This document shows positions 25,130 through 33,687 of a stretch of 64,000 nt of DNA, in pieces. The notes beneath the pieces were generated by a model, which ran no database searches, was not told the origin of the DNA, and saw only the letters and a list, made by a program, of their open reading frames with translations. Positions within the stretch are counted from its first letter, which is position 1. Each line of letters opens with the position of its first letter. The stretch comes from Roseicella frigidaeris (GTDB lineage Bacteria > Pseudomonadota > Alphaproteobacteria > Acetobacterales > Acetobacteraceae). The stretch is taken from positions 220,338 through 284,337 of the forward strand of contig NZ_QLIX01000005.1 in the NCBI RefSeq assembly GCF_003258945.1, in the 5' to 3' direction. The translations under genes and the position numbers were made by a program.

Positions 25130-26581
25130 ATGACCCCGGAGGAGTTCCGCCGCCGCGGCCATCAGGTCATCGACTGGATCGCGGATTATCGCGAGCACAT
25201 CGCCCGCCATCCGGTGATGGCGCAGGTCTCGCCGGGCGAGATCCGCGCCCGCCTGCCCGCCGCGCCGCCGGAGCAGCCGGAGGACATGGCGGCCGTGCTC
25301 GCCGATCTCGACCGCATCCTGCTGCCCGGGATCAGCCATTGGCAGTCGCCGCGCTTCTTCGGCTACTTCCCGGCCAATGCGCCGCTCGCCGGGGTGCTCG
25401 GCGACCTCGTCAGCACCGGGCTCGGCGTCATCGGCCTCTCCTGGCAATCCGGCCCCGCCATCACCGAGCTCGAGGAGGTGGTGACCGACTGGATGCGGCA
25501 GATGGTCGGCCTCTCCCCAGCCTGGAGCGGCGTGATCCAGGACACCGCCTCGACCAGCACGCTGGTCGCGCTGCTCTGCGCCCGGGAACGGGCGAGCGGC
25601 TATGCCATGGCGCGCGGCGGGATGCAGGAGGGCGCGCCGCCGCTGCTGGTCTATGCCTCGGCCGAGAGCCACAGCTCGGTCGGCAAGGCGGCGCTGCTGG
25701 CGGGCTTCGGCCGCGACCATCTGCGGCTGGTGCCGACCGATGCCCGGCAGGCGATGCGCCCGGAGGCGCTGGCGGCGATGATCGAGGCGGATCGCGCCGA
25801 TGGCCTTCGCCCCGCCGCGGTGGTCGCCACCACCGGCACGACGGCGACGACCGCCATCGACCCGGTCGGCGCCATCGCCGCGGTCGCGGCGCGGCACGGG
25901 CTCTGGCTGCATGTCGATGCCGCGATGGCCGGCAGCGCCATGATCCTGCCCGAGTGCCGGCCGCTCTGGGAGGGGATCGAAGGCGCCGACAGCCTGGTGC
26001 TGAACCCGCACAAATGGCTCGGCGTGCCCTTCGACAGCTCGCTCTACTACGTGCGGGACCCGGAGCACCTGGTGCGGGTGATGTCGACCAACCCCTCCTA
26101 CCTGCAGAGCGCGACGGATGGGCAGGTGAAGTCCCTGCGGGACTGGGGCATTCCGCTCGGCCGCCGCTTCCGCGCCCTGAAGATCTGGTTCGTGCTGCGC
26201 GAGCAGGGGGTGGCGGCGCTGCGGGCGCGGCTGCGACGCGACCTCGAGAATGCGCGCTGGCTGGCCTCCGAGGTCCAGGCGACGCCGCAATGGCGCCTGC
26301 TCGCGCCGGTGCCGCTGCAAACCCTCTGCCTGCGGCACGAGCCGCCGGGGCTGGCGGGCGCGGCCCTCGATGCCCATACGCTTGGCTGGGCCGGGCGCAT
26401 CAACCGCTCGGGCGCGGCCTATCTGACGCCGGCCCAGCTCGACGGGCGCTGGATGGTGCGGGTCTCGATCGGCGCCGAGCCGACGGAACGGGCCGATGTC
26501 GCGGCGCTGTGGCGGGCGATGCGGGCAGCGGCCGAGGAGGGGCCGGGCGAGGCTGGGCTGGGCGAGGCCCCGGCCGGCTGA
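25130..26581 (+). CDS. PLP-dependent decarboxylase, aromatic amino acid decarboxylase type
   Basis: 483-aa group II decarboxylase resembling aromatic-L-amino-acid (tryptophan/tyrosine/phenylalanine) decarboxylases. MTPEEFRRRGHQVIDWIADY is the typical start; SPRFFGYFPANAPLAGVLGDLVSTGLGVIGLSWQSGPAITELEEVVTDWM is the substrate-side region; ESHSSVGKAALLAG holds the stacking His; VATTGTTATTAIDPV and HVDAAMAGSAMI contain the PLP-binding Asp; NPHKWLGVPFD has the PLP lysine. GGAGAGG precedes the ATG. Precise substrate not predictable. It lies divergent to the Bug gene with a 154-bp gap. Confidence 0.92.
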   Translation: MTPEEFRRRGHQVIDWIADYREHIARHPVMAQVSPGEIRARLPAAPPEQPEDMAAVLADLDRILLPGISHWQSPRFFGYFPANAPLAGVLGDLVSTGLGVIGLSWQSGPAITELEEVVTDWMRQMVGLSPAWSGVIQDTASTSTLVALLCARERASGYAMARGGMQEGAPPLLVYASAESHSSVGKAALLAGFGRDHLRLVPTDARQAMRPEALAAMIEADRADGLRPAAVVATTGTTATTAIDPVGAIAAVAARHGLWLHVDAAMAGSAMILPECRPLWEGIEGADSLVLNPHKWLGVPFDSSLYYVRDPEHLVRVMSTNPSYLQSATDGQVKSLRDWGIPLGRRFRALKIWFVLREQGVAALRARLRRDLENARWLASEVQATPQWRLLAPVPLQTLCLRHEPPGLAGAALDAHTLGWAGRINRSGAAYLTPAQLDGRWMVRVSIGAEPTERADVAALWRAMRAAAEEGPGEAGLGEAPAG

Positions 26582-26598
26582 GGCGCCCCTTCCCCGGA

Positions 26599-27519
26599 TC
26601 AGGAGGCGCGGCAGGCCGGTGAGGCGCCCAGCGACGCCGGAGCGCCGGCCGCCCCCGCGCCACCCGGCCGCTTGCCGCCGGCAACCGGCGGCGCGGCGCC
26701 GGCTTCGGCCCGGCCGGCGGCCTCGCCCCCGCCCAGCACGCGCGTGCCGATCGCCGCCATGTCCTCGCAGACCTGCTCCGCCTCGGTCGGGCCCATGTCG
26801 AGCCGGAGGAGGCGCAGGGCCCGGTCCGGGCGACCGGAGGTGACCAGGGCCAGGGCCAGGTTGTGCCGGGCGCGGTGCGGCGCCGCCGGCGCGTACTCGG
26901 CCTCGGCGAGAACCTCCACCGCCTTCGATGCCTGGCCCGAGAGCAGCAGGGACATGGCGTAATTGGCGCGGACGCCCCAGTTGCGCGGCGCGAGCACCAT
27001 GGCGGCGCGATAGCTCTCCTGCGCCTGCGCGGCATTGCCGGCGAGGTCCTGCGCCAAGCCGAGCGCATCCAGCACCGCCGGATCGGCGGGCGCCATGGCG
27101 CGAGCCTCGGAGAAGGTGGCCGCCGCCGCCGCGACATCGCCCATGCGCAGCTGCAGGCGGCCCAGCGCCAGCAGCCGCGACCGGCTCGGCCCATCGAGGG
27201 CCATCGCCTCGCGCAGCGCCTGCGCCGCCTCGGCCTCCATCCCGGCACGCTCGGCGGCCAAGGCGAGGCGCTCGCGCAGCGCCGCATCGCGTGGCCGCTC
27301 GCGCACCGCCTGCCGCAGCACCTCGACCGAGGCCGGGTTGCCGGCGCCGCCCTCCAGCGCCTCCGCGAGTCTCAACCGGCTCTCCAGCGAGAGGGACGGC
27401 GAGGGCGAAGCGGGCTTGGAGGCGCAGCCGGCAAGGCAGGCGGGCAGCAGCACGGCCAGGCAGATCAGGTGATGGCGGGGGCGTTTTGACGGGGCGTTGC
27501 GGACCATTTTTCGGCGCAT
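26599..27519 (-). CDS. tadD: TadD-like TPR lipoprotein
   Basis: 306-aa protein ending the Tad operon. A signal peptide with lipobox CLAGC (Cys at about residue 32) is followed by tetratricopeptide-like helical repeats at about 45-235, for example PSRSRLLALGRLQLRMGDVAAAAATFSEARAMAPADPAVLDALGLAQDLAGNAAQAQESYRAAMVLAP, whose GxxxxAxxxxxxAxxxxP spacing fits TPRs. The C-terminal 60 residues are Gly/Ala/Pro-rich. TadD is the outer-membrane-side TPR pilotin-like component of Flp pilus machines. There is a 63-bp gap after tadG. Confidence 0.82.
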   Translation of the reverse strand: MRRKMVRNAPSKRPRHHLICLAVLLPACLAGCASKPASPSPSLSLESRLRLAEALEGGAGNPASVEVLRQAVRERPRDAALRERLALAAERAGMEAEAAQALREAMALDGPSRSRLLALGRLQLRMGDVAAAAATFSEARAMAPADPAVLDALGLAQDLAGNAAQAQESYRAAMVLAPRNWGVRANYAMSLLLSGQASKAVEVLAEAEYAPAAPHRARHNLALALVTSGRPDRALRLLRLDMGPTEAEQVCEDMAAIGTRVLGGGEAAGRAEAGAAPPVAGGKRPGGAGAAGAPASLGASPACRAS

Positions 27520-27582
27520 GTCCTGGTTCGGATCCAGCCTAGCGCGGGTCCTTTTCGATATCGTAAATTCACGCCGCGCGCC

Positions 27583-29385
27583 TCAACGCACCAAGCGCAG
27601 ATTGGCGAGCTGCGTGCCGATCTGCTGGAAGGCGGTGCGCAGGTCGGTCGGCTGCGACACGAAGACATAGTGCTGCGGCGTCGTGGCGCAGCCTTGGTAG
27701 AGCGTGCGCGTCGCGGCGCTGGTGCTGCTGCCGGAGGTATCGAGGACGACCGTGTAGATGGTGATGCCAGCCGACTTGATGGCCGCGCACAACGCGGCCA
27801 CGCGGTTGTTGATCTCCGTCTGAGCCTGGCTGTTGTTGGTGACGCCGGTGCCGAGCCGGCCATCCTTCAGCCGGCCATAGCCCGTGTAGTCCGCGTTGTT
27901 GGTGATCGCCGGGGCGCCGGAGGCGGCGGTGACGCTGCCCACCTGGTTCGCGGCCGGGCAGGCAATCGGCCGCACCGCCTGGGCCGGCCCCGGCGCGGGC
28001 GAGGTCGGGTAGCTCGCGGTCGACTTCGTGGTCTCGGTGCAGGCCCCCGGAAAGCCGTAGGGCGTATCGTACCACTGGTTCGTGCCGTCGGTCATCATCA
28101 CGATGACCTTGCGCATATAGGGCGCGTTGTAGTCGAGCGGCAGCGCGGTCGCCTGGCCGGCCGGCGCGGCGCCCAGCGCCCAGGCGCCGCGCCAGCGCGG
28201 GCTCAGGGTGAACCACCCGGCCTGCAGGCCGAGATTGCCCATGGTCCCGCCCCGGGAGCTCGGCCGCAGCGACTGGATGGTGTCGAGGACGGTCGTCTTT
28301 TTGGCCGTCAGCGGCAACACCACCGTGGCCGGACAGCCGACATTCGGGCCAACCTGGTAATTCCCGCGATAGAGATACCAGTCCTCGGTGATGGCGTTGT
28401 CGCCGCTCGTCGTTGCGTTCCAGAGCTTGCGCGCCCAGTCGTTGTCGCCGGGCACCGCCGCCCCGTTCAACGTGTAGAGGCCGAGCGTCGACTTGTAGAG
28501 GAAGGGTCGGAACGGCACTTCCGACGGCGTGTAGTCCCTGCGGTCCCCGTCATCCGGCGCGCCGTCATAGCCGACCCTGGCCTCGACGCAGCCGCGCCAG
28601 GAGGTCGGCGAGAAGTCGGAGTCGAGCGAGCTGGCGGCACTCCCGCCCAGCCAGTCGCGCCGGTTCGGGCCGAGATTGACCGTCGTCGTGAAGGGCACGA
28701 TGGAGACCCAGAGATTCGAGACCGTCTCCCGCGAACCGTAGAGGATGTTGATCAGGTCGGCCGCGGCCAGCCGGAGGAGATCCATGTTGTTGTTGCGGCT
28801 GGCCGTGGTGGTGCCCGGCTCGCGCGGCACCGTCGTCACGCCGCAGCTGCTGGCCGTGCGATCGCTCGGGGTGCTGCAATTGGTATCCATCGAGCCGGTG
28901 ACGTCGAGGACGAGCGACAGCTCCATGCCGAGATCCGCCCGCTTCGCCTGCGCCGACACCGCGACATGGACGGACGGGATGCCGAGGACGCGCGTGAAGG
29001 TCGTGTCGAGGACCGCATGGGCCGAGACCTGCATGGTGCTGGCGTCGACGGCGACGGGCGGGTCCAGCGTGGTCATGGCATCCAGGAAGCCCCGCCAGGC
29101 ATGGCCCGTCGCCTGAGCGGCGGTGAAGCCGCTGTCGGCGACGCCGAAATTCGTCCAGAACATGCCGGCCACCTCGGCATCGCGCTGCGCGACCTGCAGG
29201 TTGATGTTGCGGGCGCCCGCCAGGGCCGCCGCGTCGAGCGCCGTATGGAGGCGCGAGCGGAGCAGCCAGGCCCGCGCGCCGTCCGTGGCGAGGCCGACGA
29301 GCCCGACCAGCGGCAGGGCCAGCAGCGCCGCCATGAGCGCGATGCTGCCGCGACGGCCAAGGCCTCTCCCGTCCGGGCGACTCAC
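27583..29385 (-). CDS. tadG: TadG-type pilus assembly protein with vWA domain
   Basis: 600-aa protein. GTG at 29385 overlaps the previous stop as GTGA. The N-terminus has a Tad helix (RRGSIALMAALLALPLVGLVGLATDGARAWLLR...LDAAALAGAR), the TadE/G-like transmembrane pseudopilin start. A von Willebrand A domain follows: LSLVLDVTGSMD is the MIDAS DxxGS motif at about 145-160 and VIVMMTDGTNQWYD the second metal strand; the Ser/Thr/Asn-rich remainder is extracellular in style with several Cys. In Tad systems this protein anchors or presents the pilus at the outer surface. Confidence 0.88.
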   Translation of the reverse strand: MSRPDGRGLGRRGSIALMAALLALPLVGLVGLATDGARAWLLRSRLHTALDAAALAGARNINLQVAQRDAEVAGMFWTNFGVADSGFTAAQATGHAWRGFLDAMTTLDPPVAVDASTMQVSAHAVLDTTFTRVLGIPSVHVAVSAQAKRADLGMELSLVLDVTGSMDTNCSTPSDRTASSCGVTTVPREPGTTTASRNNNMDLLRLAAADLINILYGSRETVSNLWVSIVPFTTTVNLGPNRRDWLGGSAASSLDSDFSPTSWRGCVEARVGYDGAPDDGDRRDYTPSEVPFRPFLYKSTLGLYTLNGAAVPGDNDWARKLWNATTSGDNAITEDWYLYRGNYQVGPNVGCPATVVLPLTAKKTTVLDTIQSLRPSSRGGTMGNLGLQAGWFTLSPRWRGAWALGAAPAGQATALPLDYNAPYMRKVIVMMTDGTNQWYDTPYGFPGACTETTKSTASYPTSPAPGPAQAVRPIACPAANQVGSVTAASGAPAITNNADYTGYGRLKDGRLGTGVTNNSQAQTEINNRVAALCAAIKSAGITIYTVVLDTSGSSTSAATRTLYQGCATTPQHYVFVSQPTDLRTAFQQIGTQLANLRLVR

Positions 29386-29966
29386 GGGCAGGCTCCGCCG
29401 AGGGAGGTGAGCGAGGCCGTGCGGGGACGGACGATCGCATAGGTCCGCACCGGCCCCGGGCCGGGCGTACCGAAGAAGACGGGCGGCGCCTTGGCCATGA
29501 TGGACCATGGCACCGCCGCATTGATCACCTCGACGACGAGGACGCTCTGCCCGCTCGGCACGAGGAAGCCGTTGGGCAGGCTCGCCCTGCCCGTGACGTG
29601 GCTCTCGAGCCCGGCATCGCCGCGCGAGCAGGTCCAGGCCAGCGCGTTGCCGGAGGCGGAGCCCGTCACCACGCCGATCACCGTGCGCGCCCTGCCGGTA
29701 TCCGCCCCGGTCGACCAGGCGAGCACCGGGCGGGCGATGACCTTCGCCGCGCCGAACAGGCCATCCAGGTCGGCCGGCGCGAGGCTGTCGAACTGGCTGC
29801 CGACATTGGCGACCTCGGCGGCGGTCCGCTCCAGCCGGAACCGCGTCCGCATGTAGAGAACGATCTCCGCGGTTGCGACGAAGAGGAGGACGAGCAGAGG
29901 GACGATGAGCGCGAACTCGACCACCGCCGCGCCGCGTCGGCCGTCGTCACTTCGGATAAGGCTCAT
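29382..29966 (-). CDS. tadF: TadE/TadF-like pseudopilin
   Basis: 194-aa protein with the minor pseudopilin start RRGAAVVEFALIVPLLVLLFVATAEIVLYMRTRF: the G-A-x-x-x-E motif gives a prepilin peptidase cleavage after Gly with Glu at +5, followed by a single transmembrane helix. The C-terminal domain is Ser/Gly-rich with two Cys. It overlaps the tadE stop by 20 bp and tadG by 4 bp. Whether it is TadE or TadF cannot be decided; both share this layout. Confidence 0.82.
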   Translation of the reverse strand: MSLIRSDDGRRGAAVVEFALIVPLLVLLFVATAEIVLYMRTRFRLERTAAEVANVGSQFDSLAPADLDGLFGAAKVIARPVLAWSTGADTGRARTVIGVVTGSASGNALAWTCSRGDAGLESHVTGRASLPNGFLVPSGQSVLVVEVINAAVPWSIMAKAPPVFFGTPGPGPVRTYAIVRPRTASLTSLGGACP

Positions 29967-30420
29967 TCTTCACCAGGGTCACGAGCTGGATCTGCAGCAG
30001 GCCGAGCGACATCAGGGCGCGGCCGATGGGCGTCAGGCCGGCAGAGCGGTAGACCACCGTGTACTGCACGACATCGCCCGAGGCGCCGAGGCCGGGCGTG
30101 CCGGCACCCGGGGTCGCCAGGGCGCCGAAGCCGGCGAAGCTCCGCGCCGTCACGGCGAGCGCCGCGCCGTCGAGCGGCAGGCCGGAACTCTTGAGGATCA
30201 GCTCCGTCATGTAGCCGCTGGCCGTGTATCCCTCCGGCGGCGCCTGCCCCATCGCCGCCCAGCGGGAGGCCTCGCGCGTCCCGGCATCGAGCGCCGCGCC
30301 GACCGCCACCTGCCAGCAGCCCTCGATCAGGACGAGCAGCAGCACGAAGAAGGCCGAGCCCGCGGCGGCGAAGTCGAGCGCGGCCGCGCCGCGCCGGCAG
30401 CGCAGCAGGCCGGCTACCAT
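29947..30420 (-). CDS. tadE: TadE-like pseudopilin
   Basis: 157-aa protein with the same pseudopilin head, RRGAAALDFAAAGSAFFVLLLVLIEGCWQ; the usual Glu+5 is replaced by Asp (ALDF), which may reduce or alter processing. The C-terminal domain has GTREASRWAAMGQAPPEGYT and a short YTVVYRSAGLTPIGRALMSLGLLQIQ. The ATG lies seven bases inside the tadC end. Confidence 0.8.
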   Translation of the reverse strand: MVAGLLRCRRGAAALDFAAAGSAFFVLLLVLIEGCWQVAVGAALDAGTREASRWAAMGQAPPEGYTASGYMTELILKSSGLPLDGAALAVTARSFAGFGALATPGAGTPGLGASGDVVQYTVVYRSAGLTPIGRALMSLGLLQIQLVTLVKNEPYPK

Positions 30421-31340
30421 AGCCTCATCGCCTGCAGCATCGCCGGACCGGCGACGACGAGGAACAGGGTCGGCAGGATGCAGAGGATCATCGGCACGGT
30501 CAGGAGCACGGGCAGGCGCGCCGCCTTCGCCTCGAAGCGGACGAGCTGCTCGTTCCGCATCTCGGCCGAGAGTGTGCGCAGCGCCTGGGTCAGGGGCGTG
30601 CCGTATTGCAGCGTCTGCGCCAGCGTCGTGCCAAGCCGGCGCAGCAGGTCGAGCCGTGTCCGCTCCGCCATGTTCAGCAGCGCGGCCCGCCGGTCGGCGA
30701 GGATGCGCAGTTCGCTGCTGCACAGCGCGAACTCCGTCGCAACCGCGCGATTCGCCTGGCGGATCTCGGATGCGACGCGATCGACCGCGCCTTCCAGGGC
30801 CAGCCCGGCCTCGGAGCAGAGGATCATGAGATCGAGCGCGTCGGGCAACCCGCGCTCGAGCTCCCGCAGGTAGCGCTTGCGCAGCCGCCGGGCGATCAGG
30901 TCGGGCAACAGCAGGCCGCCGACCGCGCTGGCCAGCAGCGTGAAGCTCCAGACCTGCCGCGCCGGATGCAGCACGCTCAGGGTGGCGATGGCCAGAAGGG
31001 GCAGGCCGGCCAGCAGCGCCACCTTGGCGCCGATGAAGACCGAGAGGGCCCGATCGCCGCGGAAGCCCGAGGCCATCAAGGTCTGCTCCAGTTCGTGGAC
31101 GGTGCGCGCCGAGAGCACGCCGCCCTCCATCAACAGCCGTCCGACCACCGCCAGGCCACGCCCGGCGGCATGGCGGATCGACCAGGCCATCGCCACCTGA
31201 TCGATCCCGGCGCTGCGCTGGATGGCGAGCAGGCGCTCCCCCAGCCGCTTCTCGCGCCCGATGGCGCGCATCAGCCAGGCCGCCAGGGCGGCAAGCCCGA
31301 GGAGCAGGCCGGCGCCGGCGGCAAGCCAGGGCGCCGTCAT
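30414..31340 (-). CDS. tadC: Type II secretion/Flp pilus platform protein TadC
   Basis: 308-aa inner-membrane protein of the T2SSF (GspF-like) family. An N-terminal transmembrane helix is followed by further helices at about 110-155 and at the C-terminus. RYLRELERGLPDALDLMILCSEAGLALEGAVDRVASE and LGTTLAQTLQYGTPLTQALRTLSAEMRNEQLVRFEAKAARLPVLLTVPMILCILPTLF are diagnostic. With TadB it forms the platform on which the CpaF ATPase drives pilus extension. ATGA overlap with tadB. Confidence 0.93.
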   Translation of the reverse strand: MTAPWLAAGAGLLLGLAALAAWLMRAIGREKRLGERLLAIQRSAGIDQVAMAWSIRHAAGRGLAVVGRLLMEGGVLSARTVHELEQTLMASGFRGDRALSVFIGAKVALLAGLPLLAIATLSVLHPARQVWSFTLLASAVGGLLLPDLIARRLRKRYLRELERGLPDALDLMILCSEAGLALEGAVDRVASEIRQANRAVATEFALCSSELRILADRRAALLNMAERTRLDLLRRLGTTLAQTLQYGTPLTQALRTLSAEMRNEQLVRFEAKAARLPVLLTVPMILCILPTLFLVVAGPAMLQAMRLW

Positions 31341-32290
31341 GACAGCGCCCGCCGGATCATCGAGCGCATCATGGCAATGCCGAGCAGCATCAACCCCACC
31401 GCCGCCGCGAGGATGCGGCGGCCGCCGGCATCCTCGAACAGCATGGCGATGTAGGCGGGGCTCATCACGGCAAGCACGGCGCAGGTGAAGAAGGGCAGCA
31501 GGGCGAGGATGCCGGCCGAGGTCCGGGCCTCGGCCGCCAGCGCATATCCCCGCTCCTTCAGCGCCACCCGCTTGCGGATCACCTCCGCCAGGTTCTCCAG
31601 CGTCTCCCCGAGCGCGCCACCGGTCTGGCTCTGCAGGGCGAGGGCCGTTGCGAAGAAGCGGTACTCCGGGACGTTGTTCCGGTGCGCCGTCTCGGTCAGG
31701 GCCTGCTCCATCGGCTGGCCGATGGACAGGCGATCGCCGATGCGCTTGAACTCGGCCGCGGTCTCCTTCGGCGCTTCCCGGGTCACGCTGCGAATCGCCT
31801 CGCTCACGGGAATGCCGACACGCACCGCGCGGGTGATCATGCCGAGCGCGTCCGGGAATTGCTTGAACAGGATCTCCACGCGGCGCGCATCCAGCCAGCC
31901 ATAGGCCCATCGGCAGAACACCACCCAGATGAGCGGCGTCAGCAGCAGCAGCAGGTCGCCGCCGAGCGTTGCGACGAGGCCTGCCGCCGCGCGGGCGAGC
32001 GGCAAGGCGACGAGCGGGACGATCCACCAGCGGATCGGGTAGTCCTGTCGGCGATCCGGCTGCAGGCCGAGCATCGCCGCCAGCGCCCGGAACCAGCCCT
32101 GGTCCAGATCGGGCTGGAACCGGCGCCTGGCCGAGGGCGCCGCGGCATCGGCCAACCGATGCGGCCCCACCACCGCCGCGATGCGCGCCTGCCGACGGTC
32201 CTGGCGTCGCGCCAGGCCGAGGCCGAGGGCCGCCGCCGCACCGAGACCCAGCAGGCCACCGCCCGCGACCAGGAGGACCGGCGACGGCAC
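31337..32290 (-). CDS. tadB: Type II secretion/Flp pilus platform protein TadB
   Basis: 317-aa T2SSF-domain membrane protein from a GTG start three bases after the cpaF stop. N-terminal transmembrane helix; central FPDALGMITRAVRVGIPVSEAIRSVTREAPKETAAEFKRIGDRLSIGQPMEQALTETAHRNNVPEYRFFATALALQSQTGGALGETLENLAEVIRKR is the conserved cytoplasmic bundle; two C-terminal helices follow. Partner of TadC. Confidence 0.93.
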   Translation of the reverse strand: MPSPVLLVAGGGLLGLGAAAALGLGLARRQDRRQARIAAVVGPHRLADAAAPSARRRFQPDLDQGWFRALAAMLGLQPDRRQDYPIRWWIVPLVALPLARAAAGLVATLGGDLLLLLTPLIWVVFCRWAYGWLDARRVEILFKQFPDALGMITRAVRVGIPVSEAIRSVTREAPKETAAEFKRIGDRLSIGQPMEQALTETAHRNNVPEYRFFATALALQSQTGGALGETLENLAEVIRKRVALKERGYALAAEARTSAGILALLPFFTCAVLAVMSPAYIAMLFEDAGGRRILAAAVGLMLLGIAMMRSMIRRALS

Positions 32291-32292
32291 GC

Positions 32293-33687
32293 TCAGCGCT
32301 CCGCCTCTTCCAGGGCCTGGAGCCAAGCCCGCTCCAGGCCGAAATAGGCGAGCCGCGGCAGGAAGGCCGGCCTGGCGCGGCTCGCCTTCCAGCGGACGCG
32401 GAGCTTCCCGTCCTGGTCCTCGCCCTCGTGGTCCAGCGAGAAGATGTCGTTCAGGGTGAACACCTCCCCTTCCAGCCCGACCAGCTCGGTCACCTGGACC
32501 AGCCTGCGGCCACCGTCGCGCTGCCGCTCCACCTGCAGGATCAGGTCGATCGCGCTTGCGATCTGCGTCCGGATGGCACGCACGGGCAGGCCGAAGCTGC
32601 CCATCATCACCATGTTCTCGACGCGGATCAGCGCATCGCGCGAGGTGTTCGCATGCACCGTGCTCATGCTGCCGTCATGCCCGGTGTTCATGGCCTGGAG
32701 CATGTCGAAGGCCTCGGCGCCGCGGCACTCGCCGAGGATGATGCGGTCGGGGCGCATGCGAAGGGCGTTGCGGACCAAGTCGCGCTGCGTCACCTCGCCA
32801 CGCCCCTCGAGGCTCGGCGGCCGCGTCTCGAGCCGGACCACATGCGGCTGCTGCAGCTGCAGCTCCGCGGCATCCTCGACGGTGACGATGCGCTCGCCAT
32901 GGTCGATCATGCGGCTGAGGGCGTTCAGCATCGTCGTCTTGCCCGAACCGGTGCCGCCGGAGATCAGCACGTTCAGCCGGCAGCGGGCGGCGACCTGCAG
33001 CGCCTTCGCCATGGGCCGGCTCAGGGCGCCGAACTCCACCAGCTTGTCGAAGTCGATGACCTTGCGTGAGAACTTGCGGATCGACATGGCCGGCCCGTCC
33101 AGCGCGAGCGGCGGGAAGACGATGTTGACACGGCTGCCATCGGCCAGCCGGGCATCGACCATCGGGCTGCTCTCGTCGATGCGCCGGCCGACCGCCGCCG
33201 CGATCCTCTGGGCGATGTTGGCCAGGTGCTGGTTGTCGCGGAAGCGGATGCCCGAGAGCGACACCTTGCCGCGCTGCTCGATGAAGACCTTCTCGAAGCC
33301 GTTGACCATGATGTCGGTGATCGTGTCGTCCTCGAGCAGCGGCTCGAGCGGCCCGAGGCCGAGCATGTCGTCCACCAGGTCCAGCGCAAGCTGGCGCTGC
33401 TCCCGGGCGTTGAGCTGCATCCGCTCCTCGGTTGCCACCTCGGCGAGCAGGCGCTCGACCTCGGCGGCCAGGCGGTCGGGCGTCATCGTCGCCACGCTGG
33501 CCGGGTCGATGCGGGCGAGGCAGAGCGCCCGCAGCTCGGCGAGCGGCGCCCCGGCGCCCGATGGGCGGCCGGCGGCGGGATGCGGCGCGGCGGGCTCCGA
33601 TGCCTGCCGCGCCACCACCGTGCCGCCCTGGCTGAGCGGGATCTCCGGGCGGCGGCGGCCGAAGCTCGGGACGAGGGCGTTGCTCAT
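32293..33687 (-). CDS. cpaF: Tad pilus secretion ATPase CpaF/TadA
   Basis: 464-aa VirB11/PulE-type hexameric ATPase powering Flp pilus assembly. The N-terminal domain has LGPLEPLLEDDTITDIMVNG; the catalytic core carries Walker A LISGGTGSGKTTMLNALS (about 255-272), an Asp-box ERIVTVEDAAEL, a Walker B-like DRIILGECRGAEAFDMLQAMNTGHDGSM, and the His box STVHANT. ATGA overlap with cpaE upstream. Length is normal for CpaF. Confidence 0.96.
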   Translation of the reverse strand: MSNALVPSFGRRRPEIPLSQGGTVVARQASEPAAPHPAAGRPSGAGAPLAELRALCLARIDPASVATMTPDRLAAEVERLLAEVATEERMQLNAREQRQLALDLVDDMLGLGPLEPLLEDDTITDIMVNGFEKVFIEQRGKVSLSGIRFRDNQHLANIAQRIAAAVGRRIDESSPMVDARLADGSRVNIVFPPLALDGPAMSIRKFSRKVIDFDKLVEFGALSRPMAKALQVAARCRLNVLISGGTGSGKTTMLNALSRMIDHGERIVTVEDAAELQLQQPHVVRLETRPPSLEGRGEVTQRDLVRNALRMRPDRIILGECRGAEAFDMLQAMNTGHDGSMSTVHANTSRDALIRVENMVMMGSFGLPVRAIRTQIASAIDLILQVERQRDGGRRLVQVTELVGLEGEVFTLNDIFSLDHEGEDQDGKLRVRWKASRARPAFLPRLAYFGLERAWLQALEEAER